From positions 1 through 7,418 of the forward strand of contig JACMJD010000511.1 of the NCBI GenBank assembly GCA_014380825.1: a stretch of DNA of 7,418 bases. The letters are read 5' to 3'. This document shows, one piece after another, positions 1-5,051 of the stretch. Within the stretch, counting starts at the first letter, position 1, and every line of letters starts with the position of its first letter. The notes beneath the pieces are model-generated. The model was not told the DNA's origin and ran no database searches. It saw only the letters and a program-made list of their open reading frames with translations. The DNA comes from Phycisphaerae bacterium (lineage in GTDB: Bacteria; Planctomycetota; Phycisphaerae; Tepidisphaerales; Tepidisphaeraceae). The position numbers were made by a program, and so were the translations under genes.

Positions 1-278
1 CATCGGCAACGATTAGAACAGAATTCAATGCGGTCGCGAAGATGCGAAGGGCGCGAAGGGTCGGGAAGAAGAGCCAAAAGACCAAGCCAAAAAGCTGATG
101 TCATCCAGAGCGGTACGCCGCGAAGGATCTAGCTTCACACGCGAGGCCAGATCCTTCGCGGAGTACCGCTCTGGATGACATCATCTATCTGTGTCCGTCG
201 TATCGCATTTCTTCGCGACCCTTCGCGCCCTTCGCATCTTCGCGACCGCATTCAATTCTGTTCTAATCGTTGCCGATG
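1..278. repeat. nested 278-bp palindrome upstream of rtcB
   Basis: The outer arms 1-70 and 209-278 are reverse complements at 68 of 70 positions (mismatched pairs 26/253 and 64/215). The inner arms 97-130 and 149-182 match at 33 of 34. All arms share one centre (between 139 and 140), so this is a single structure: outer stem, an unpaired block of 26 bases on each side (71-96 and 183-208), inner stem, and an 18-base loop. The outer arm contains a degenerate repeat of TTCGC every 8-10 bases. The inner arm (GTCATCCAGAGCGG ... GCGAAGGATCT) resembles dispersed intergenic repeats seen in many bacterial genomes. The right end includes the rtcB start codon (276-278), and the left arm begins at base 1, so it may continue outside the window. 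It contains no gene. It could be a MITE- or REP-like element, a fold-back duplication, or a strong leader hairpin. Confidence 0.93.
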
Positions 279-1766
279 GACGGCAAAGATTTAGTCAACC
301 TCGGTTACCCACCCGGACCGGCCATCGGCGCGGCGCTGAAGGCGATCAAGCGGGCGAAGAAGTCGCTCGATCGCGAATCCATCGAGCGCGAACTCCGCGC
401 GGTGCTGGCCGATCCGGTGCGCAATGCTTCGCACGAACATTTCGCCGACCTCGCACGCATTTTGCGCGAGGAATCAGAGCGTCCCGTGTTCCAGGAGCGG
501 GATGAACCCGCGCCGTACAAAATCTGGGGCGAAGGCTTAGAAGCCGGCCCGCTCGATCAGATGATGAACGCCGCGCGATTGCCCGTGGCAGTCTCCGGCG
601 CGCTCATGCCCGATGCGCACCAGGGGTACGGTCTACCGATCGGCGGTGTGCTCGCGACCGAAAACGCGGTGATCCCATACGCCGTGGGCGTCGACATCGC
701 TTGCCGGATGAAGCTGTCGGTTTACGACATCGGCGCCGATCAACTCACGCGCCTGAACGACACGCTCGTTCGCGCATTGCATCGCGAGACGATGTTCGGC
801 ACCGGCGCCGGATTTCAGAAGCCGCATCAACACGATGTGCTGGATGAGGACTGGTCGCGAACCGCGGTCACCAAACGCGTCTTCGACAAAGCCCGCGTGC
901 AACTCGGCAGCAGCGGGTCGGGCAACCACTTCGTGGAATTCGGCATCCTCACCATCGCCCCCGCCACGGCCGCCCAAAGCGTACCCGCGCCGGGCGGCAT
1001 CTCAGGAAAAGATGAAGGACGAAGGTTGAAGGATGAAAAAGAAGAGATTGATCCGCTCTCGTCATCCTTCAACTTGCCCCCCGGTCAATATCTCGCGCTG
1101 CTGACCCATTCCGGTTCGCGTGGACCCGGCGCGACCGTCGCGGATTTCTACTCGCGCCTCGCGCGCGACCTTCATCCCGAACTCCCTCCCGAACTTCGCT
1201 ATCTCGCATGGCTCGATATGAGCTCCGAACCGGGACAGGAATACTGGTACGCGATGAACCTGATGGGCAAGTTCGCCCACGCGAATCACGATCTGATTCA
1301 CCAGAAGATCGCGAAGCACATCGGCGCGAAAGTGATCGCGCACGTCGAGAACCATCACAACTTCGCCTGGAAAGAACAGCACGGCGGGCGCGAGCTAATC
1401 GTCCATCGCAAAGGCGCGACGCCCGCAGGAAAAGGCGTGCTGGGCGTCATTCCGGGATCCATGGCATCGCCCGGTTTCATCGTCAGCGGGAAGGGCGTGG
1501 AGGCTTCACTCGAATCGGCCTCGCACGGCGCGGGTCGAAGAATGAGTCGCACCGCCGCGCGGGAAAAGTATCGCTGGAGTCACATCAAGCCGATGCTCGA
1601 AGCCGCCGGCGTGCAATTGCTGTCGGCCGGCATCGACGAGAACCCGCACGCGTATAAGGACATCAATGTGGTGATGTCGCAACAGGCGGACCTGGTCGAG
1701 GTGCTCGCGCGTTTCGATCCGAAGATCGTGAAGATGGCCGATGCCGGCGAGAAACCGGAGGACTAG
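276..1766 (+). CDS. rtcB: RtcB-family RNA ligase (3'-phosphate / 5'-hydroxyl RNA joining)
   Basis: A 496-residue cytoplasmic RNA ligase of the RtcB family. The family joins RNA 3'-phosphate or 2',3'-cyclic phosphate ends to 5'-OH ends using GTP and Mn2+, in RNA repair or tRNA splicing. The active-site landmarks are all present in order: GVDIACRM with D140 and C143, GNHFVEF with H218, THSGSRG with H278, HHNFAW with H361-N362, VHRKGAT at 376-382, IPGSM at 392-396, and SHGAGRRMSR with H417, the expected guanylylated histidine. It should therefore be active. The start GKDLVNLGYPPG and end DENPHAYKDINVVM resemble the longer RtcB subfamily rather than E. coli RtcB (about 408 residues). I chose ATG 276 over the in-frame TTG 270 because it places GKDL near the N terminus as in relatives. 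No Shine-Dalgarno is visible, and the start lies inside a palindrome arm. Residues about 230-264 are an unusual insertion between conserved strands. A phosphatase gene follows after 12 bases. Confidence 0.95.
   Translation: MDGKDLVNLGYPPGPAIGAALKAIKRAKKSLDRESIERELRAVLADPVRNASHEHFADLARILREESERPVFQERDEPAPYKIWGEGLEAGPLDQMMNAARLPVAVSGALMPDAHQGYGLPIGGVLATENAVIPYAVGVDIACRMKLSVYDIGADQLTRLNDTLVRALHRETMFGTGAGFQKPHQHDVLDEDWSRTAVTKRVFDKARVQLGSSGSGNHFVEFGILTIAPATAAQSVPAPGGISGKDEGRRLKDEKEEIDPLSSSFNLPPGQYLALLTHSGSRGPGATVADFYSRLARDLHPELPPELRYLAWLDMSSEPGQEYWYAMNLMGKFAHANHDLIHQKIAKHIGAKVIAHVENHHNFAWKEQHGGRELIVHRKGATPAGKGVLGVIPGSMASPGFIVSGKGVEASLESASHGAGRRMSRTAAREKYRWSHIKPMLEAAGVQLLSAGIDENPHAYKDINVVMSQQADLVEVLARFDPKIVKMADAGEKPED
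1011..1073. repeat. repeat-bearing in-frame insertion within rtcB
   Basis: A purine-rich run of near repeats (GATGAAGGA, GAAGGTTGAAGGATGAA) at 1011-1037 is followed by a perfect 12-bp inverted repeat: GTTGAAGGATGA at 1025-1036 and TCATCCTTCAAC at 1062-1073, with a 25-base spacer. It encodes the charged stretch KDEGRRLKDEKEE and then DPLSSS, inside an insertion of roughly 35 residues (about 230-264) between the conserved FGILTIA and LPPGQYLALL segments of RtcB. The reading frame is kept. The composition differs sharply from the flanking Ala/Gly/Pro-rich code. I read it as an intergenic-type repeat captured inside a coding sequence; slippage expansion of a surface loop is the alternative. Confidence 0.75.
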
Positions 1767-1778
1767 GTCCGGTCGATC

Positions 1779-2312
1779 ATGGAACAGCCTGATCTGCTAA
1801 TTCTCGGATACTCAGAAGCAGCGATGTTCTTGAAGAGCGTCGCGACCAACTCCATTTCGGCGATCATTTCGATTCATGGACCGCGCGAGTTTGGTGTCGA
1901 ATGCGATGTGAAACGTCGGTTGGATCTGTCATTTGACGATGCTGATGTTCCTAATGCGAACGATTCGTTGGCTATTCAGAGCGCGATAGCCCGGCAGCGG
2001 TGGAACCAACGTAACGGATTGAGTGAAGTCGTCCCCGAACTTACGGACGCGCAGCGCATCATCGATTTTGCCCGAACGCTGGAGAATGAGGGGGGAACGC
2101 TCCTTTGTCATTGCGGGGCGGGCATCAGCCGCGCATCGGCGGCGGCATTCATTTGCCTTGCGGTCTGGGAGGGCGAAGGCTACGAGTCGCAGTGCATCAC
2201 CGAGGTCCGCCGGCTTCGCCCAAATGCCCAGCCGCACGAGGGACTCGTGCGATTTGCCGATCAGTTGCTCGCGCGCAACGGCAAACTGACTTGTGCGCTG
2301 AAGCTGGCTTGA
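1779..2312 (+). CDS. CX5R cysteine phosphatase (predicted protein tyrosine / dual-specificity phosphatase type)
   Basis: A 177-residue soluble protein with the cysteine-phosphatase loop LLCHCGAGISRASAA: H111, catalytic C112 and R118 form HCX5R, with S117 in the usual place before the arginine. The segment LDLSFDDADVP (around D53-D56) could supply the general acid. The end, RRLRPNAQPHEGLVRFADQLLARNGKL, resembles the small bacterial predicted tyrosine phosphatases (COG5350-like). The family removes phosphate from protein tyrosine or other phospho-substrates, and some members act on RNA 5' ends. The substrate here is unknown. It starts 12 bases after rtcB and is probably co-transcribed with it, so a role in RNA end processing is possible but is inference. 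No good Shine-Dalgarno precedes ATG 1779. Its first half looks less GC-rich than the neighbours, and a broken copy of the rtcB tail follows its stop, both hinting at acquisition or rearrangement. Confidence 0.85.
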   Translation: MEQPDLLILGYSEAAMFLKSVATNSISAIISIHGPREFGVECDVKRRLDLSFDDADVPNANDSLAIQSAIARQRWNQRNGLSEVVPELTDAQRIIDFARTLENEGGTLLCHCGAGISRASAAAFICLAVWEGEGYESQCITEVRRLRPNAQPHEGLVRFADQLLARNGKLTCALKLA

Positions 2313-2314
2313 AT

Positions 2315-2388
2315 CTGGTCGACGTCCTGACGCGCTTCGATCCCAAGATCGTGAAAATGCCGATGCCGGCGAGAAGCCGGAGGATTGA
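2315..2388 (+). pseudogene. frameshifted second copy of the rtcB 3' end
   Basis: These 74 bases match the last 75 bases of rtcB (1692-1766) at 63 positions plus a one-base deletion near 2360. Before the deletion both read LV(E/D)VL(A/T)RFDPKIVKM. After it the frame is lost, although the DNA still matches through CGATGCCGGCGAGAA to an aligned stop, TGA instead of TAG. Of seven differing codons before the frameshift, five are silent. The fragment thus came from a diverged, once functional rtcB relative rather than from a recent exact copy. It begins three bases after the phosphatase stop. It is probably an untranslated remnant. Confidence 0.85.
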
Positions 2389-2489
2389 AATAGTCTGGCG
2401 ATCGGCTCGAACACGCAGGGTCGTGTCATCTCGAAATCCGTCCAACTCTCAGTCGCATACGCTGGTTTTACCCACAAAAATCGGGCCTG

Positions 2490-2515
2490 GTCACACAATC
2501 GGGTCGGCAACACAT
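2490..2515 (+). promoter_or_regulatory. candidate promoter/operator of the first sigma gene
   Basis: GTCACA at 2490-2495 is followed, 13 bases after its GTC, by GGC-AAC-ACAT (2506-2515), which ends 18 bases before ATG 2534. The same GTC ... GGC-N3-ACAT arrangement with nearly the same spacing precedes the other two sigma genes. The 16-base distance from GTC to GGC is compatible with a -35/-10 pair, but it is not a textbook sigma-70 or ECF promoter. The rest of 2389-2533 shows only a weak 5-bp inverted repeat (ACACG at 2411-2415, CGTGT at 2422-2426) and no terminator-like T run. Confidence 0.45.
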
Positions 2516-2533
2516 CTTCCCATTGAGAGGCTC

Positions 2534-3991
2534 ATGAACGATTGGGAACTGCTGGAACGATATCGGCGGGAGCACTGCGAGGCGGCATTTGCCGAGCTGG
2601 TGAACCGGCACGTCGGGCTTGTGTTCGGCGTGTCCAGGAGGCGCTTGCGCGACGCTCACTTGGCGGAAGATGTCACACAGGCGGTGTTCGCGCTGCTCGC
2701 TCGGCGGGGGCCGAACAATCGTGTTGCGACGCTCGCGCCGTGGCTGATCAAGACCGCGCACTACGCCTGTGCGAATGCTCATCGCGCCCGCGAAATCCGT
2801 GACCAGCACGAGCAGATCGCCGCCCAGCAGCGCGTCCGGCAGATGATGCAGATGGCGAACCATCAAGATAGCACTCGCGGCACCGGCGGATCGGACGACG
2901 TCGAGCTGTTGCTCGACGAGGCGCTGCACTCGGCCGTGTCGAAACAGGATCGTCAGTTGCTGCTGCTGCGTTATCACCACGACCGCGATCTGAACGAAGT
3001 TGGCGCGGCGTTGGGCATCGCCCCGAATACGGCGGCCAAGCGACTGTCGCGCGCGGTCGAACGGTTGCGGCAATTCCTGTCGGCGCGCGGGATGCGACTC
3101 TCAAGCGTTGCGGTGGCCGAAGTGCTGGTGCGGCTTGCGCACGAGTCGGCGCCGGCGGGCCTGGCGTGCAAGGCTGTCGCTGGCGCGACAGGTGGGGCGG
3201 TGCCGCCGCTCGTCGTCCAACAAATTATTCAAGGAGTTACAGATATGTTTCGCATAATCAAGATCAAGCTCGTCGCAGGAACGATCGCCGTCGTGGTACT
3301 TGGCGGCGGCGGGGTGATTGCCGTGAATCAACTCTTTGCGCAGAACACGCAGAATCCGTCAAACAAATCGGATGCACGGACGCCTGCCACGCAACCGGCC
3401 GCGGCGGCAGCGCAGGCGCCGGCGACGCAGCCGATCGACGTGTCAACGCCGAAAGGTGCGCTCCGCGCGTTTACAAACGCTACGCGGAGCGCGGACTTCG
3501 AAACGCTCCAGCGCGTCTCGAAGACCGATGCGGGCGACGACCTGGAGAGCACGCTCATCGCCGCCGCGAACAACTATCAGAAGGCCATGGGTGAGCTCAT
3601 TTCCGCCGTGCGCGACAAGTTCGGCGACACGGAAGTGCGCAAGTTCACGCGGCAACGTGGTGCCGTCCCGCTGGAGCCGTTCCTCCGCCTGATCGAAGTG
3701 GAGCTTGATCACCATGACGTCGCGGTGCAGGGCGAAACCGCCAAGCTTGTTGATCGGAAAGATCCGAACACGGAAACAAACGTCAAGTTGGTACGGGAAA
3801 ACGGAGTGTGGAAAGTCGCGTCCACCGGTCTGGCCGCGCAGTTCGGGAATGAAGTGACGACGCAGCGAGTGGAAATGCTCACGGCTCGCGCGGAGATCGT
3901 CAGCACCGTCGCCGCAGAAGTGTCGGCAGACAAGTACGAGAACATCGAGGCCGTCGGAAACGGTCTGCGCGACGCGTTGCGGCGGCGGTAG
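2534..3991 (+). CDS. ECF-type sigma factor with transmembrane segment and exported C-terminal domain (copy 1)
   Basis: A 485-residue protein. Residues 1-60 hold sigma region 2 (AFAELVNRHVGLV, HLAEDVTQAVFALLARR), which binds core polymerase and the -10 element. Residues about 123-185 hold sigma region 4 (DRQLLLLRYHHD, then the helix-turn-helix NEVGAALGIAPNTAAKRLSRA), which reads the -35. A linker leads to one hydrophobic segment (about 245-267) after the positive stretch FRIIKIK, then an Ala/Gln/Pro-rich spacer (271-300) and a C-terminal domain (about 304-485) beginning STPKGALRAFTNA and containing VKLVRENGVWKV, suggestive of an NTF2-like fold. Expected topology is sigma part inside, C-terminal domain outside. 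Start ATG 2534 is chosen because the paralogues begin the same way (MNDWELL, MNDDWDLL, MDDWDLL); the reading frame stays open upstream but that part is not sigma-like. No anti-sigma gene is adjacent. A terminator follows the stop. Confidence 0.9.
   Translation: MNDWELLERYRREHCEAAFAELVNRHVGLVFGVSRRRLRDAHLAEDVTQAVFALLARRGPNNRVATLAPWLIKTAHYACANAHRAREIRDQHEQIAAQQRVRQMMQMANHQDSTRGTGGSDDVELLLDEALHSAVSKQDRQLLLLRYHHDRDLNEVGAALGIAPNTAAKRLSRAVERLRQFLSARGMRLSSVAVAEVLVRLAHESAPAGLACKAVAGATGGAVPPLVVQQIIQGVTDMFRIIKIKLVAGTIAVVVLGGGGVIAVNQLFAQNTQNPSNKSDARTPATQPAAAAAQAPATQPIDVSTPKGALRAFTNATRSADFETLQRVSKTDAGDDLESTLIAAANNYQKAMGELISAVRDKFGDTEVRKFTRQRGAVPLEPFLRLIEVELDHHDVAVQGETAKLVDRKDPNTETNVKLVRENGVWKVASTGLAAQFGNEVTTQRVEMLTARAEIVSTVAAEVSADKYENIEAVGNGLRDALRRR
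3231..3247 (+). promoter_or_regulatory. candidate internal ribosome binding site and in-frame start, sigma copy 1
   Basis: AAGGAG at 3231-3236 lies 8 bases before an in-frame ATG (3245, codon 238). Translation from here would give a 248-residue protein starting MFRIIKIKLVAG with a signal-peptide pattern (positive N region, hydrophobic core, LFA-Q at 267-270 of the full protein). This ribosome site is better than the one at the gene's own start (only GAGAGG three bases before ATG 2534). Confidence 0.5.
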
Positions 3992-3995
3992 GTCC

Positions 3996-4026
3996 AGTGT
4001 CCCGCCGCTTGGGTCACTTTTTTTTT
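3996..4026 (+). terminator. intrinsic terminator after sigma copy 1
   Basis: The stem AGTG-T-CCC (3996-4003) pairs with GGG-T-CACT (4011-4018), with one central T/T mismatch and a 7-base loop, and runs directly into nine T residues (4018-4026). It starts five bases after the sigma stop codon and separates that transcript from the PEP-CTERM gene. Confidence 0.85.
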
Positions 4027-4038
4027 GGAAGCGCGAAA

Positions 4039-4097
4039 GAGAAATCTCCGATCCGCGCGGCAATACATCGCGTGAGATAAACCAAAGGAGATTTCTC
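4039..4097 (+). promoter_or_regulatory. inverted repeat covering the Shine-Dalgarno of the PEP-CTERM gene
   Basis: GAGAAATCTCC (4039-4049) and GGAGATTTCTC (4087-4097) are a perfect 11-bp inverted repeat around a 37-base interior. The right arm contains the GGAG of the AAAGGAG ribosome site (4084-4090) and ends one base before ATG 4099. If transcribed from upstream, the RNA would fold so that the ribosome site is paired, giving translational control. Alternatively, if transcription starts inside it, the arms are DNA operator half-sites around the promoter. Confidence 0.6.
4044..4068 (+). promoter_or_regulatory. candidate promoter/operator of the PEP-CTERM gene
   Basis: GGC-AAT-ACAT at 4059-4068 repeats the motif found before the three sigma genes, here 30 bases before ATG 4099. 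The upstream half is weaker: ATCTCC at 4044 in place of GTCACA. A start of transcription shortly after 4068 would leave the left arm of the inverted repeat at 4039-4049 out of the RNA. Confidence 0.35.
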
Positions 4098-4098
4098 A

Positions 4099-4920
4099 AT
4101 GCTCAGCAAATCTTGCGCGCTGGCCGTACTGTCCAGCGCTTCGATGTTCGTCTCGACAACCACGGGCCAGCTTGTTCGCAGCGGCTCGGGCACTGACCCT
4201 GCCGCGATTCAGGCGGTCGTCGATCTATATCGCACCGATCTTGGCGCGCTCAACCCGAACACCGCCGGCTCGTTCGCCAACGGTCGTCGCGAAATCAACT
4301 GGGACGGCGTGCCCGACAGCGCGGCCGCGCCGAACGATCTGCCGGCGAACTTCTTCAACGTCAACTCGCCCCGCGGCGCGGTGTTCAGCACGCCGGGAAC
4401 TTCCGTGCGCGTCAGTGCGGACGATTCTAATCCCACCAGCACGCCCGTGCGCTTCGGCGATATCAACCCGACCTACGTGAGCACGTTCAAGACGTTCAGC
4501 GCGCAGCGGCTGTTCTCGCCGATCGGCAGCAACATCGTCGACATGTTCTTCTTCGTGCCCGGATCGGCCACGCCGGCGCTAAGCCGCGGTTTCGGCGCGG
4601 TGTATACGGATGTCGACACGGTTCAGAACACGTCGTTCGAATACTTCGACGTAAATGGCGCTTCGCTCGGCACGTTCAACACGCCAGTGTCTGACAACGG
4701 ACTCTCATTCCTGGGCGTTTCGTTTCCGACAGCGGTCGTCGCTCACGTTCGAATCCGTTACGGCAACTCCGCGCTCGGCCCGAACGATGCGCCCGGCGTC
4801 GATGTCGCCGTGATGGACGATTTCATCTACGGCGAACCGCAAGCCGTGCCGGAACCGGCGATGGTCGGGCTCGCCTCACTCGTGCTACCGCTCCTTGGGC
4901 GGCGAGCGCGAAAGCATTAA
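4099..4920 (+). CDS. secreted PEP-CTERM sorting-domain protein of unknown function
   Basis: A 273-residue exported protein. Residues 1-23 form a signal peptide (MLSKSCALAVLSSASMF..., probable cleavage near TTG-QL). The mature part is rich in Asn, Ser, Thr and aromatic residues, as expected for a beta-rich extracellular domain; stretches such as REINWDGVPD, LPANFFNVNSPRGAVFSTPG and AVMDDFIYGEP recall a recurrent family of PEP-CTERM proteins without known function. Residues 250-273 are the sorting signal: VPEP, a short hydrophobic helix, then RRARKH. The signal is recognised by exosortase, which cleaves and hands the protein to the cell surface or matrix; no exosortase gene is in the window. 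A clear AAAGGAG lies 8 bases before ATG 4099. The gene is flanked by terminators on both sides, so it is a single-gene transcript between two sigma genes. Confidence 0.92.
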   Translation: MLSKSCALAVLSSASMFVSTTTGQLVRSGSGTDPAAIQAVVDLYRTDLGALNPNTAGSFANGRREINWDGVPDSAAAPNDLPANFFNVNSPRGAVFSTPGTSVRVSADDSNPTSTPVRFGDINPTYVSTFKTFSAQRLFSPIGSNIVDMFFFVPGSATPALSRGFGAVYTDVDTVQNTSFEYFDVNGASLGTFNTPVSDNGLSFLGVSFPTAVVAHVRIRYGNSALGPNDAPGVDVAVMDDFIYGEPQAVPEPAMVGLASLVLPLLGRRARKH

Positions 4921-4939
4921 CCCGTTCCAACGAACCCCT

Positions 4940-4998
4940 ATTCAGGCGGCGCCGATGCGGCGAATGTTCGCCGACGTCGCGCCGCCTGAATGTTTTTT
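4940..4998 (+). terminator. strong intrinsic terminator after the PEP-CTERM gene
   Basis: A perfect 13-bp stem (4940-4952 with 4979-4991, ATTCAGGCGGCGC and its complement) encloses a second hairpin, CGGCGA (4958-4963) with TCGCCG (4968-4973), and is followed by G and six T residues (4993-4998). It begins 20 bases after the stop codon. The size and GC content of the stem make it efficient on paper. It ends 10 bases before the putative promoter of the next sigma gene. Confidence 0.9.
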
Positions 4999-5008
4999 GT
5001 ACGCGGGT

Positions 5009-5034
5009 GTCGAATTTCGGTCGTGGCGAGACAT
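5009..5034 (+). promoter_or_regulatory. candidate promoter/operator of the second sigma gene
   Basis: GTCGAA at 5009-5014 and GGC-GAG-ACAT at 5025-5034 have the same internal spacing as before sigma copy 1 (16 bases from GTC to GGC). ACAT ends 17 bases before ATG 5052. The site lies just after the preceding terminator, where a promoter for this gene must be. Confidence 0.45.
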
Positions 5035-5051
5035 CATTGTTTCAGAGGGCT

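Noticed and set aside
212..250. Short TTCGC repeats at 8-10 base spacing, considered as a CRISPR-like or tandem array
   Set aside because: Units are too short and irregular with no spacers; better seen as part of the palindrome arm.
191..505. Open frame starting with GTG in the palindrome and overlapping the start of rtcB
   Set aside because: The sequence is Arg-rich out-of-frame reading of a GC-rich gene, with no recognisable domain.
2401..2430. T-loop-like GGCTCGAACAC suggesting a tRNA
   Set aside because: No acceptor, D or anticodon arm can be formed around it.
2105..2533. Long in-frame upstream extension of the first sigma factor, overlapping the phosphatase gene and the rtcB remnant
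   Set aside because: The extra residues are not sigma-like, overlap a convincing phosphatase in another frame, and the paralogues start exactly at the position matching ATG 2534.
3443..4099. Long minus-strand open frame opposite sigma copy 1
   Set aside because: It mirrors the codon pattern of a clearly recognisable + strand gene, crosses a terminator, and has no domain or ribosome site.
5007..5051. GTG start giving 15 more residues on sigma copy 2
   Set aside because: The paralogues lack this extension, and it overlaps the putative promoter next to a terminator.
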